64,000 nt of DNA from Volvox africanus (GCA_030268105.1 BSDZ01000053.1:46007-110006); one strand, 5' to 3'; shown: positions 1 through 8,754, numbered from the stretch's first letter. Numbers and translations are program-made. Notes: generated by a model not told the origin, from the letters alone.

Positions 1-1
1 A

Positions 2-448
2 CGACTCCTTGCCGGCGAGGAAGAAGTCAAGTCTGCCCCTCGTGCAAATACCGTGCAAGTGCAGGATCCGCTTGGGGAAGCTGTAGCTCTCGACCAGGAC
101 CTCGGCGCGACCCGCCCCACGCCTACTGCCGCGACGCGACGCAGCAACGGGCAACGCAAGGCGCGCGGGGGCGCTAGCTCGGGTGTCCGTGGTACAGGAG
201 GAGCAGGTCCGAGCTCGGACCCAGCTAGGAACAGGAAGCGTGGTGGTGCGCCGTCGTCGGCAGCCGCACAGCGTTCCGACCCCAACGCGAAGCGTACTCG
301 TACGGACGACACATTTATGCCAAAATGGAATTGCAATCGTTCCGAATTCGAGCGTCGAAAATTGGCCAATGTTTGTCTACGGTGTGCGGAGAATCATTCC
401 ACGAAGGATTGCCCTCTAATGCCGCCGTTTGTACCTCAGCCGAAATAG
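2..448 (+). CDS. gag: Gag, C-terminal part (partial)
   Basis: This is the C-terminal end of the gypsy Gag (nucleocapsid), which packages the element RNA. The frame is open from base 2, so the start codon lies outside the window; a GTG at 53 is only an internal codon. The visible part is basic and low in complexity (many R, K, G, A and S residues), as in nucleocapsid tails. It ends with a zinc knuckle CLRCAENHSTKDC at 374-412. The spacing is CX2CX3HX4C, one residue shorter than the usual CX2CX4HX4C. It stops at TAG 446-448, and the same frame stays open beyond that stop into the protease, so Gag-Pol could be made by stop readthrough. That use of the stop is inference. Confidence 0.8.
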   Translation, partial: RLLAGEEEVKSAPRANTVQVQDPLGEAVALDQDLGATRPTPTAATRRSNGQRKARGGASSGVRGTGGAGPSSDPARNRKRGGAPSSAAAQRSDPNAKRTRTDDTFMPKWNCNRSEFERRKLANVCLRCAENHSTKDCPLMPPFVPQPK

Positions 449-1684
449 GGGCTTGCCCGGGTTCCTGCGGAGGGGGCACCACCTGGGATTTCTGAACTAA
501 CGCGTGGTCGGTGGTCATCCTTACGGCCAGCCGTTAAGGCATTGTTGCCTTGTGCACTTGGACACATCGAGCGAGTCATTGCGCGACGCATCACGCTTGA
601 CGGACGCACGGGACTTCTCTGCTTCGACCCGTTGTGTAATTTGTTTACACCTCGCCGTCCCCTGTCGTCTATCGATCTGTCTAACCACGTGGTTTTGTTC
701 ATCCCCTCGTCTCTGCGTGAGATGTCGGAACAGTTGGCCATATACAGGAGGTGTAGGCGTCAATATCCAGGCACGGCCGCATGTGTTTTACTCCCCGCTT
801 TCTGTCGGCGCAAGGCAGAGGCATCGTTAAGGGGTATGCGGCATGTCCACCGGTTCGAGCCGGGCACCGTTTTGTTTAATGGTGTGGATCGGGAGGGTAC
901 GCTGGCTCCGTGGCCACACCTATCCTACTCGATTGACGTTTGGTACGAAGCTCCTGATGGGGGTGCCGTTGGTTACGGACCCGCCTTAAGTGCACTGACG
1001 TTGTCTGCTGGGCAGTCGCTCGTAGATAACCGTGTCCCTGTGGTTCAGATCGGTTTAAACGGCCGTACTCTGAAGGCACTTGTTGACACCGGTGCCAGCG
1101 ACGACTTCATCTCTGTCGCAGAGGTGAATGCGCTGGGGTTGTCCCCAGAGTCGTCTGATTGTCCACAGGTTACCCTTGCTGACGGGGGTAAGCATCCCAT
1201 CGTGGGCAGGATTACCCTTAGCCTATCGTTAGGCCCTTTGCGTGTTGTGACCCGGCCGTACGTGCTGCAGGGCTTAGCAGAGACTGCACCGTACATAATG
1301 GGGTCGTCGACATTACGACAGTACCGCGCGCGCATCGACATGGAGACCGCAACCCTGCATATGTGCAAGGGTACTCTGTCGATTAAGGTACCTTTCCTGT
1401 CGTTCGAACATGTCACACCAAAGGAGGGCGAAGCTGAGGCGGTGCCTATGGTTAATTTCGCTGTGGCCGCAATGGCCGCGCGAATCGAACCAGAGCTAGT
1501 CGGGCGTAAGGAGGCCGTCCGTTTGTTACGGAAGGGTGCCCACGGACTGCTTTTAAGGCCGCGGGTGAGCTGTTGTGTCACCATTGCGCAGATTTCTGTG
1601 GATCCTGAGGTTGAGGCCCTACTGTCGCAGTATGAGGACGTCTTTAAAGATATCCCCTATCCTACCACCTATGCGTCCTGTTGA
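449..1684 (+). CDS. pro: Protease segment of gypsy polyprotein
   Basis: This segment continues in the Gag frame directly after the TAG at 446-448. No convincing start codon was found; the first alternative start is a TTG at 542. The aspartic protease active site DTGAS lies at 1085-1099 within the context [16 protein letters not shown] hydrophobic IMGSSTL motif about 110 residues further on matches the second conserved retropepsin block. The protease cuts the polyprotein during particle maturation. Between Gag and the protease, roughly 659-890, lies a stretch of about 75 residues with a conserved look but no firm identity (see findings). The frame ends at TGA 1682-1684, shortly after the linker that normally joins protease to RT. 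RT continues in the next frame, so this end is a break or a frameshift site rather than a natural C-terminus. Confidence 0.75.
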   Translation, partial: GLARVPAEGAPPGISELTRGRWSSLRPAVKALLPCALGHIERVIARRITLDGRTGLLCFDPLCNLFTPRRPLSSIDLSNHVVLFIPSSLREMSEQLAIYRRCRRQYPGTAACVLLPAFCRRKAEASLRGMRHVHRFEPGTVLFNGVDREGTLAPWPHLSYSIDVWYEAPDGGAVGYGPALSALTLSAGQSLVDNRVPVVQIGLNGRTLKALVDTGASDDFISVAEVNALGLSPESSDCPQVTLADGGKHPIVGRITLSLSLGPLRVVTRPYVLQGLAETAPYIMGSSTLRQYRARIDMETATLHMCKGTLSIKVPFLSFEHVTPKEGEAEAVPMVNFAVAAMAARIEPELVGRKEAVRLLRKGAHGLLLRPRVSCCVTIAQISVDPEVEALLSQYEDVFKDIPYPTTYASC

Positions 1685-4511
1685 TCACACAATCCCTCTC
1701 ATGCCTGGAGCGCAGCCTACAGCCCGGCCAATGTACAGGTTGAGTCCATTGGAGCTGGATGAGGTGAAGCGCCAGGTGACGGATTTGCTCGCGAAGGGTA
1801 TGATACGCCCCAGCACATCCCCGTATTCTGCACCGATTTTGTTTGTCGGTAAGAAGGATGGGACCTTGCGCATGTGCATTGATTACCGGGGGTTAAATGC
1901 GAATACGGTGAAAAATCGCTACCCTTTGCCACGCGTTGACGACCTGTTGGATAAGCTGAAGGGCTCGGCTTATTTTTCCTCAATTGACTTACAACAGGGC
2001 TACAATCAGATTCGCATCGCTGCCTCTGATATCCCGAAAACCGCTTTTCGGACGCCCTTCGGTCACTTTGAGTATACGGTCCTATCATTTGGTTTGACTA
2101 ATGCCCCTGCGACGTTTCAGGCGGTTATGGACCGAATGTTTAGGCCGTTTATCGACAGGTTCGTTGTTTGCTACCTGGATGACATCTTGGTATATTCTAA
2201 AACGCGCGAGGAGCACTTGGAGCATCTTCGGCTCGTGCTCGACGTTATGAGGCGGGAGCAATTGTTTGCTAAACGCGCCAAATGCTTTTGGGCGCAGCCT
2301 CAGGTGGAATATTTGGGCCACATTGTGTCGGCCACCGGTGTGAAGATGGACCCACGGAAGGTCGCCGTGGTTCGCGATTGGCCTGCGCCTCAGAACCTCA
2401 CGGAGCTGCGTAAGTTCCTTGGCTTGACCAATTATTTCCGAAAGTTCATTGAAAAATATTCCATCATTGCGGCCCCGCTTACTAACTTAACTCGCAAAGG
2501 CGTTTTCGTTTCGCTCGAGTCGTGGACGTCGCAATGCCAGCGGGCATTCGAAGAGCTCAAACGAATCGTTGCCGAAGATGTCACCCTTGCATTCCCTGAT
2601 TACTCGTTGCCATTTCGTGTTGAGGTAGTGTCTGATGCCTCAATATTTGGAAGTGGCGCTGTATTGTTACAGGAAGGGCGACCGATCGCTTTCACGAGTA
2701 AGAAGTTTTCTGGTGCGGAGATTCGCTACACCACCGGGGAACAGGAGCTTCTGGCAGTGCTGCATGCTTTAAAGGAATGGCGCTGTTACCTCGAGGGACG
2801 CCCGTTTACTTTAAAGACTGACCACAAGCCCCTAACGTTTTTGCAAAGCGTTCCGACGTTGAACCGCCGTCAAGCTAGGTGGATGGAATATCTAGCTAGG
2901 TTCAACTGCACCTGGGAGTATATTTCTGGTAAATTGAATATTGCCGATGCTCTCAGTCGACATCCGTCGCTACACGCTGCAATTTTGGCAGCGCCCGTCG
3001 TGCGGCCGCGTAGCGAGGAGGTTCCGATCGCGACGGACCTCGCGGAGCGGTTGAAGGTTGCCTACAGCGCAGACGCCTGGTTCGCGGACCCGGCTAATGT
3101 AGAAAACCTTCGCAAGCAGAATAGCCTTTGGCTACGGACGGAGGGTGCAGCTACGCAAATCGTCGTTCCGAACGACGACGCGCTACGCTATGACATCCTT
3201 GCACGGTTCCACGAGGACCCGTTAGCAGGACACCCTGGTAGCAAGCGATTGATCGACTTGGTGCAACGTTCCTTTTGGTGGCCTCGTTTGGCTAAGGATG
3301 CGGCGAACATCGTCCAGACATGCAGTCTGTGCCAGCGCAATAAGGCTTTGTCCGGTAAGGGCCATGGGTTGTTGCAACCGTTGCCTGTCCCGGATGCGCC
3401 TTGGGAAAGTGTTTCCATGGACTTCGTAGTCGCGCTGCCCAAAACTGAGGGGGGATACGATGCGGTGTTCGTAATGGTCGATCGTCTGACTAAGATGGTC
3501 CACCTAGCACCATGCACATCATCCTGCACGGCTGAGCAAACCGCACGTTTGTTTTTCGACAATGTGGTTCGGTTACACGGGGTTCCCAAAAATGTGATCT
3601 CGGACCGCGGTGGACAGTTCACGTCTAAGTTTTGGGAAGCGCTCTGCAAACTAGTTGGCATGCGCGTCAACCTGAGCACAGCGTATCACCCGCAGACTGA
3701 TGGTCAAACCGAACGCACAAACCGCACGTTGGGTGATATGTTGCGCAATTATGCTGGTCGCACACCACTTGTTTGGGATACATATTTGACTGCGGCAGAA
3801 TTCGCGCTTAACAATGCTGTTAACCGCTCTACAGGCAAAAGTCCGTTCTTTCTTAACTACGGGTTTCATCCCGCGCTACCCGTGTGGCGTGAGTTGGAAG
3901 TGAACGTGCCTGCTGCTAAACTTTTTGCCAAGTCGTTTATGTCCCGAATCACAGACGCGAAGTCGTGTTTAGACGCGGCGCAGCAACGAACGACAGAATA
4001 CTACAACAAATCCAAGCAGGATGTGACGTTTTCGGAAGGGCAACTCGTGTTGCTAAGCACCAAGAACTTGCGTTCCTTGGCCGACGGATCCCGAAAACTC
4101 TTACCCCGCTGGATTGGTCCGTATCCTGTCGTGCGCATGGTTGGGAATGTGGCTGTGGAGCTTGCATTGCCCACTGATATGACCATTCACCCCACGTTTC
4201 ACGTATCGCTTGTTCGTCCGTATCGTAGTACGGAACCCGTCCCTGAGCCTGCTGACGCCCCCACAGCGATCGAACCAGTTCCCGAGACCTGGATCGCTGG
4301 TAAACAGAAGTTTTACGATGTGGAGCGGGTGTTAGATTATCGCGCGCGTCGTGTGGGCCGACACCGACGTAAGCGAACAGTACACGAGTACTTGGTTAAG
4401 TGGACAGGGTATACCGACAAGCACAACTCATGGGAACCGGCACGCAACTTCTCACAGGACATGAAACCCCTGCTCGAAGAAGCCCGCAAACGTGCCACGC
4501 AAGCCCAATGA
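1575..4511 (+). CDS. pol: Pol: RT, RNase H, integrase, chromodomain
   Basis: Copies the element RNA into DNA and inserts it. The frame is open from 1575, but homologous sequence starts only at about 1656, where it takes over from the protease frame. Residue numbers count from 1575. Reverse transcriptase spans about 60-230, with D138 and YLDD at 200-203. RNase H spans about 345-460, with D354, E391, D416 and D458. The integrase zinc finger is H546, H553, C583, C586. The integrase core has D616, D677 and E713, with 35 residues between the last two. A GPY module lies at 848-850. The chromodomain spans about 912-965, and all three cage aromatics are present (Y914, W943, Y946), as in methyl-lysine-binding chromodomains. 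There is no internal stop. Apart from the missing frame link to protease, the protein looks functional. Confidence 0.93.
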   Translation: MSPLRRFLWILRLRPYCRSMRTSLKISPILPPMRPVDHTIPLMPGAQPTARPMYRLSPLELDEVKRQVTDLLAKGMIRPSTSPYSAPILFVGKKDGTLRMCIDYRGLNANTVKNRYPLPRVDDLLDKLKGSAYFSSIDLQQGYNQIRIAASDIPKTAFRTPFGHFEYTVLSFGLTNAPATFQAVMDRMFRPFIDRFVVCYLDDILVYSKTREEHLEHLRLVLDVMRREQLFAKRAKCFWAQPQVEYLGHIVSATGVKMDPRKVAVVRDWPAPQNLTELRKFLGLTNYFRKFIEKYSIIAAPLTNLTRKGVFVSLESWTSQCQRAFEELKRIVAEDVTLAFPDYSLPFRVEVVSDASIFGSGAVLLQEGRPIAFTSKKFSGAEIRYTTGEQELLAVLHALKEWRCYLEGRPFTLKTDHKPLTFLQSVPTLNRRQARWMEYLARFNCTWEYISGKLNIADALSRHPSLHAAILAAPVVRPRSEEVPIATDLAERLKVAYSADAWFADPANVENLRKQNSLWLRTEGAATQIVVPNDDALRYDILARFHEDPLAGHPGSKRLIDLVQRSFWWPRLAKDAANIVQTCSLCQRNKALSGKGHGLLQPLPVPDAPWESVSMDFVVALPKTEGGYDAVFVMVDRLTKMVHLAPCTSSCTAEQTARLFFDNVVRLHGVPKNVISDRGGQFTSKFWEALCKLVGMRVNLSTAYHPQTDGQTERTNRTLGDMLRNYAGRTPLVWDTYLTAAEFALNNAVNRSTGKSPFFLNYGFHPALPVWRELEVNVPAAKLFAKSFMSRITDAKSCLDAAQQRTTEYYNKSKQDVTFSEGQLVLLSTKNLRSLADGSRKLLPRWIGPYPVVRMVGNVAVELALPTDMTIHPTFHVSLVRPYRSTEPVPEPADAPTAIEPVPETWIAGKQKFYDVERVLDYRARRVGRHRRKRTVHEYLVKWTGYTDKHNSWEPARNFSQDMKPLLEEARKRATQAQ
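1655..1658 (+). other. Frame change between protease and RT (CCC T)
   Basis: Protease-frame similarity runs up to the CCC codon at 1655-1657, and the RT frame picks up one base later. Dropping a single base here would join the two frames without loss of conserved residues. It is either a one-base insertion that kills the element or a +1 slip site in which a proline tRNA moves from CCC to CCT. The old frame then meets TGA at 1682. Confidence 0.7.
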
Positions 4512-4555
4512 CACCTACAGTCGATGCTGTATGATGCAGCGAGGACGCTGCATAC

Positions 4556-4567
4556 GGGAGGGGGGAT
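4556..4567 (+). other. Polypurine tract of gypsy element
   Basis: A run of purines (GGGAGGGGGGAT) ends 3 bases before a TG that opens the probable 3' LTR, and it lies 45 bases after the pol stop. This is the standard position of the plus-strand primer in LTR retrotransposons. Confidence 0.75.
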
Positions 4568-4570
4568 AAT

Positions 4571-5394
4571 TGTTGTGCTACGGTTCATTTCCCGCCGACG
4601 CGTAGGTCGACGCGATCCTACGAGGCGAAGTGCTTTTGTGATGAACGCATTGCATATGAATGAATCTGCATGATATAAATGTATTCGTGTACATTTATAT
4701 ATGCATCTGGCATGTTGTCATTATCCATCGCGACATCGCATCATGGCAAATCCGCCTAGCATGCATGAATAACCGAAGCATTGAAGTGCGCATTATGCTC
4801 GTGCTACAAAACGATAAGTAATATTATCTGATATAATATTACTTCATTTAAGCACACGTTGAGAGCGCTGCACTCGTCGCGATACATGCCCCGCAACCGG
4901 ATATCGTTATCCGGACCCTTGCATCATGCGAATGCCGGAAAGGCTTATACGTTGTTATGCGTAGACATCGCCTAGACGCAGTAGGGTTGTCACATCTAGG
5001 ATCGGCCTCCTAATGTGAATCGTACGGCATTGCGATGCTGCGAGTATAACAGATGCGAGGACGGCTAAGCTAAAAAAGACATTCGATACCGGAGAACACT
5101 CGTGTGTTCTGTATTACTATTTCTATACACTATTCTACTTAGCCCGAGCTAAGCCTGAACTTCGCTAATCACCGCCGCGTGATGATTGCTTGCTTCCGGC
5201 GCTGACGGCGATTTCGTCCATTGCATCGTTCTGATCCGTAAGACTGTAAGTTATATCTCTCTTCGTCTTGAAGTCTTCCGCTGTCTCTGTTTGCTCTCGC
5301 TTGCCTTGCTGTACTTGCAAGTGCTCGCGCATCGGTGTCGATAGTCTCCAGACGTGCAGATACTTATGAGCAAACGCGAACGAGAGGTACAACA
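4571..5394 (+). repeat. Probable 3' LTR of gypsy element
   Basis: Starts with TGTTGT just after the polypurine tract. The best matching end is ACAACA at 5389-5394, giving a 6-bp inverted terminal match and an LTR of 824 bp. A TATA-like box (TATAAA, 4674-4679) could be the promoter. The LTR holds several perfect hairpins: 4816-4844 (12-bp stem), 4897-4914 and 5093-5110 (7-bp stems, both with a TCGT loop). The 5' LTR is outside the window, so neither the right end nor a target duplication could be confirmed. Confidence 0.6.
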
Positions 5395-5852
5395 TTAACA
5401 TCCATAGGGATATTCAGCTTAGGCACTGCGATCGCTATTTTTATCACCTCGTCCTCATGTCCAGTATGAGGAGGCCCAGGTGGCCTGGAAGAGGTGCCCG
5501 CAACAGCAGCACAACTTGTTGCGGCAGCAGCGGGAGCCATCCCAGGAATATCCACGGCACCAGGTGTCAAATGGTTTGACACTACAGCAGGGCCATGAAC
5601 ATAAAAAGGGGATGGGGCATAAATAGGTGATGTAGGTGCCTCAGGGGATGCTGTGCCGCCTTGCCTGGGAATAGGTGAAGGCTGGTTCGGAAGGTCGATA
5701 CCACCTGCCACAGCAGCATTTGGTGGCTGTGTCAACCTAGAGAGCCATTCCCACCTATTCGCTTGGCTAGCATTAGCAGCAATCCGGCCAACAAACTGAA
5801 AGGTGTTGGCAGCAAGAGCCGAGACAGCATTCGCTAAGTTCGAGGCTTGCAT
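5364..5852 (-). pseudogene. Proline/alanine-rich gag-like fragment
   Basis: A 162-codon minus-strand frame from ATG at 5852. It is rich in Pro, Ala, Ser and Asn; the first 45 residues could be helical (alternating A, N, L and V) and the rest is low-complexity. The same frame is also open upstream of the ATG to a TGA near 5970, so the start is uncertain. The last ten or so codons fall inside the predicted gypsy LTR (from 5394 leftward), which suggests that the original C-terminus was removed by that insertion. I do not recognise the protein. Its place behind an LTR, primer site and leader suggests a Gag N-terminal region, which is inference. Confidence 0.35.
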
Positions 5853-6402
5853 ATTGTATGCCTGAAAGCCTAACAGATCGAACTGCGAGTGACTGTTCTG
5901 GCGAAAGGCAAAGCAAAGGCAAGGACCAGGGCCTACCCAACGCTTGGATGCCTTCGATGAACTTCAAAAATTTTGAAGTCCGCGCGTGAAGTTGATTTGC
6001 GATGGATCGGAGTGACTGGGCAGAAGTGCCGCTCCGAAGGGTCTGAGGTGTTGACACTGCAGAAGCACTCACGGCGGTTGGAACAAACACAATACCTTTC
6101 AAGTAATAGAGATATATATGTATTAGTGAAAGCCGAAGTGAATTCACGAAGTTGACTCCTCGTTGGATTCGATGCGAAGGTACTATCGAACCCGCAACTA
6201 CAGGGATTCCTCAGCAAAACTGCAATACAAGTTCTAGATAGAAAGCAGTGTTGCAGGAAGATATTACCTAATAGAGAAGGCAGAATTGTCTAGGTCGCGA
6301 GCCACGTTGACCGCGACTAACTTAGAGATTGACTTTAACAGAAAGCACAGCCAAACTCATAGAGAGCAGGTTCTAAGTGTCACTAGACTAATTTCGTGAA
6401 TA
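5853..6402. other. No supported gene; between two gag-like frames
   Basis: On the minus strand two overlapping frames of 94 and 124 codons cross this stretch, but neither shows a recognisable domain. The upstream 35-codon frame ends in ACCG followed by GTCTGT, which could be read as a splice donor, so an intron here is possible but unproven. I see no RNA gene and no clear repeat. Confidence 0.3.
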
Positions 6403-6510
6403 TTACAGACCGGTGGTAGCCGCAGCGAAAATGGCGGCGCTCAGCTCCTCAGGCAATGTCTCCATGTCCAGAGGGATGTCGGCAGGAGGAAGATCGTGGT
6501 CGATGTCCAT
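6403..6510 (-). CDS. Short acidic ORF, possible gag start or first exon
   Basis: A 35-residue frame starting MDIDHDLPPADIPLD and ending AAATTGL before TAA. A TATAAA sequence overlaps the base just before the ATG on the minus strand. It is acidic and rich in Asp, Glu, Pro and Ala. It lies about 130 bases after the proposed primer binding site, where gag would begin. It may be exon 1 of a spliced frame, a leader peptide, or the remains of a gag gene broken by a stop. No family was recognised. Confidence 0.3.
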   Translation of the reverse strand: MDIDHDLPPADIPLDMETLPEELSAAIFAAATTGL

Positions 6511-6640
6511 TTATAAAAGGGCAACTTGAGTGGCTTGAGTGCGTTGCGCGGTTAGAGTGGCTTGAGCAGTTACCACAGAAAGACTTGAGAAGGGTTGAAC
6601 GATTTCAGCGGAAGACTTGACGAGACGTCCCAGGGAGGAA

Positions 6641-6654
6641 CGGTCTCGATACCA
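6641..6654 (-). other. Primer binding site of minus-strand LTR element
   Basis: On the minus strand the sequence TGGTATCGAGACCG lies 3 bases after the LTR end. It begins with TGG, the complement of a tRNA CCA end. The implied tRNA has U72 and A73, hence an A1:U72 pair as in eukaryotic initiator tRNAs, and it resembles the TGGTATCAGAGC site used by many plant elements. The match to this organism's own tRNA was not tested. Confidence 0.5.
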
Positions 6655-6657
6655 GCT

Positions 6658-6986
6658 TGTTGTATATGGTACCCACGAAGGGTGGTATCAAAAGATACCG
6701 GTTGTTGTGCCAGAGCCCGATTAAGTAGAGCCGCCGACTAGGTCGTACTTGAGAGACCATAAGGCCTCGAACCGGGCGTGACCTTCAGAAGTCACCACTA
6801 CAACCGGAGATTCAGTGAACCAGGAACCAGATGTTCCACCATTTACCATTCAGGCGGTAAATGGCCCATTCCATACAGGTTATGGAGTAACCGACAGGTT
6901 CGGATGTTTCAGGAAGTCGGTTAGTATTGGTCGTCGACAGCCGAGACCAAATCCACAAATCGAATGCCAGATGGAAACATGAAACA
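6658..6986 (-). repeat. Probable 5' LTR of minus-strand element
   Basis: 329 bp. On the minus strand it begins TGTTTCATG and ends ATACAACA, giving TGTT and AACA termini, and it is followed by the primer binding site. Inside lie a 9-bp stem hairpin (6839-6864, CCATTTACC paired with GGTAAATGG) and a GGTATC-AAAA-GATACC hairpin. No second LTR is in view, so the call rests on the termini and the adjacent primer site. Confidence 0.5.
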
Positions 6987-7078
6987 GTTAATATGATAAT
7001 TAAATATATTATATTATAAAATAATAAACAGATAATTATTATATCTTAATGAATTACCGAAATGCATTAAGGATACTG
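6987..7078. other. AT-rich strip between LTR element and array
   Basis: About 90 bases of mostly A and T with no gene. If the minus-strand LTR is real, GTTAA at 6987-6991 would be its target duplication. The tandem array starts abruptly on its right side, inside the 8-base minisatellite. Confidence 0.5.
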
Positions 7079-7298
7079 ATTGCGTAATTGCGTTGTTGCG
7101 TTGTTGCGTTGTTGCGTGAGTGCGTTGTTGCGTTGTTGCGTTGTTGTGTTGTTGCGTTGCTGTGTTGTTGCGTTGCTGTGTTGTTGCGTTGTAGCGTTGT
7201 TGTGTTGTTGCGTTGTTGCGTTGTTGTGTTGTTGCGTTGTTGCGTGCGTGAGTCCGTATGTGGTTGTGGTGCGGCCCTTTACGCCCTCGTTGTCGTTG

Positions 7299-7369
7299 GC
7301 ACCAGTGGTATAGTGGTAGCATAGGTCCTTGCCACGGACCAGACCCGAGTTCGATTCTCGGCTGGTGCA
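7299..7369 (+). tRNA. tRNA-Gly(GCC) copy 1, fully paired T-stem
   Basis: A 71-nt tRNA with a 7-bp acceptor stem (GCACCAG with CTGGTGC), discriminator A, and anticodon loop TTGCCAC with anticodon GCC at 7331-7333 on a 5-bp stem. The T-stem (CCGAG with CTCGG) is fully paired. The D-stem has an A12-C23 mismatch. No CCA is encoded and there is no intron. The A box TGGTATAGTGG is intact. The first TTTT downstream is at 8554-8557, so no normal Pol III stop is near. It reads GGY codons, that is GGC and GGT. Confidence 0.95.
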
Positions 7370-8068
7370 TCCGACCGCCAGGAACGCAGTCTGCCTCGGA
7401 GAGAGACCTATCCAAGACCTATCTGTAGGGACGCTGCAAGGGAGCTGGAATATATTCGCACACCTACACCCTATTCGTGATACAGCCTGCACGGAACTCC
7501 AGTGCACCTGTCGGCAAAACTGAGAGCAAGAACCCAGTGTGCTGTGGGTTGTGGGGTGTGGGATGGAGCTTGTGTGAGACAGGGAGACACTGCTGCATAG
7601 TAGAAATACTGGGCAGGGGGACTTATTGCTGGTCAATAGCTACTATAAAGGTGAGCGGGAAAACATGTTGATTGGAGTTGAGGAAAGGGCCATCAATGGT
7701 GGCTTATTACACTCCTCAACCTTGTGTAGAAAGGTCAACACCTGTCCATACCTTTGGTGAGGCATTTAACAGCAGCAACCTACAGATGGGAGCAGGTAGA
7801 ACTCATACCACACACACTTGACTTTCATTTAGCATTGCTGCTGTTTAATAGGTAGGATGGGATACATGCTGGCATGGCCATGCATGCATGCAGGCCGTGA
7901 CAGATGTTGTATCCCTCTTCGCTGCTCATGCACTTATCTGCACGTCTTAACGTTAAGTGCCACGTGCCGAATGCTCACAAGACAGACCAAAACATCCAGA
8001 CGCGATATCAGGGGCAGCGGAAGTCTTCAGGAGCAAAAAGGCTACCACTTACAGTCAAAAAGGTGCGA

Positions 8069-8072
<4 letters not shown>

Positions 8073-8108
<36 letters not shown>
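8073..8108 (+). repeat. (GT)18 microsatellite (example, unit 1)
   Basis: 18 GT dinucleotides between GATGCA and TTGGCTATC. The same tract sits at the same place in every unit and ranges from 14 copies (for example 38066-38093) to 23 copies (15452-15497). This makes it a good marker of unit identity. Confidence 0.97.
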
Positions 8109-8111
<3 letters not shown>

Positions 8112-8588
8112 GCTATCAGAACCGACACCAGGCGATCATCATCTAACCGGCTCTCAATGCTCAGGCTTGGCTCGGGCCAATCACAGTGTAATATAGTTCA
8201 GTATGATAATATTGACGATAATCCGATAAGAGCTCGGTAAAAGCGTATGCTATCCGGCCGTTCTCGCACGTAATCTTCTTGTGATACCAATACACGGTAC
8301 ATATCACACCAGATCGTCCATCCACAAGTGTGATAAGCCCTAGCAGACGTATCAACGATATTCTATTCGCATGCAGTATATTTATCATACACAAGCCTTC
8401 CCGGCATTTGTTCAATGTGAATGGCCAAGTATCAATGAATGGCCAACTAACCACTGTGGTTATAGCACTTCTCACACCTATGTGTCGATCATGCCAGCAT
8501 GGAAGTAATGGTATAACCAAACAGTAAATAATAGTACTTAACATGTCATGCCATTTTAATGCTCGTCAACTATGTTTGCCGGCTGGAT

Positions 8589-8754
8589 CCAAACATTTGT
8601 TAGTTGGCGCATTAATGATGCAGCTGGCAACGCAAGACAAGGAATCCCAATTGCATGGATTCCACAATGCATAACTAGCGAAATATATACAGATGTATTT
8701 ATTGACAGCATTGCATATTTTACGTGTGCTTATCACCTTGTTAGGTCGCAGCAA
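8589..8754. repeat. 166-bp presence/absence segment (example, unit 1)
   Basis: Present in long units and missing in short ones. It is bounded by CCAA at 8589-8592 and again at 8755-8758; short units keep one CCAA (for instance near 14246). This fits a deletion between 4-base direct repeats. No terminal inverted repeats suggest a transposon. It contains a GGAATCC/GGATTCC hairpin. Confidence 0.9.

Larger units (their letters stand above)
1..5394 (+). mobile_element. Ty3/gypsy chromovirus, 5' end outside window
   Basis: An LTR retrotransposon read left to right. The order is Gag C-terminus with a zinc knuckle, protease, reverse transcriptase, RNase H, integrase and chromodomain, then a polypurine tract and a probable 3' LTR. 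Integrase after RT places it in Metaviridae (Ty3/gypsy), and the C-terminal chromodomain makes it a chromovirus. The 5' LTR, primer binding site and most of gag lie left of base 1. The coding frame is interrupted twice: a TAG at 446-448, and a one-base frame change at about 1655-1658. All catalytic residues I looked for in RT, RNase H and integrase are present, so the element is young or only just disabled. The right end at 5394 is inferred from matching LTR termini and is less certain than the coding part. Confidence 0.9.
5395..6986 (-). mobile_element. 5' part of a minus-strand LTR retrotransposon
   Basis: Read on the minus strand: an LTR-like segment (6986 to 6658), a 3-base spacer, a primer binding site, a leader of about 130 bases, a short ATG frame (6510) and a proline-rich gag-like frame ending at the gypsy LTR. 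The arrangement is that of an LTR element whose internal part is cut off at about 5395 by the insertion of the plus-strand gypsy element. The rest of it should then lie left of the window. No polymerase domain is visible, so the superfamily is unknown. Confidence 0.5.

Noticed and set aside
5773..6217. Overlapping minus-strand frames of 94 and 124 codons as a host gene
   Set aside because: No domain, no consistent start, and they lie in the presumed internal part of an LTR element.
7079..7260. CRISPR-like array of short repeats
   Set aside because: The 8-base words are contiguous with no spacers, and the genome is eukaryotic.
7299..7600. tRNA-derived SINE as the origin of the repeat
   Set aside because: Units are strictly tandem with the same borders, without poly-A or simple 3' tails or target duplications around the tRNA part.
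7857..8240. Plus-strand frames with long Cys-Val runs
   Set aside because: They are translations of the (GT)n tract, open in all frames, and they gain or lose residues with GT number.
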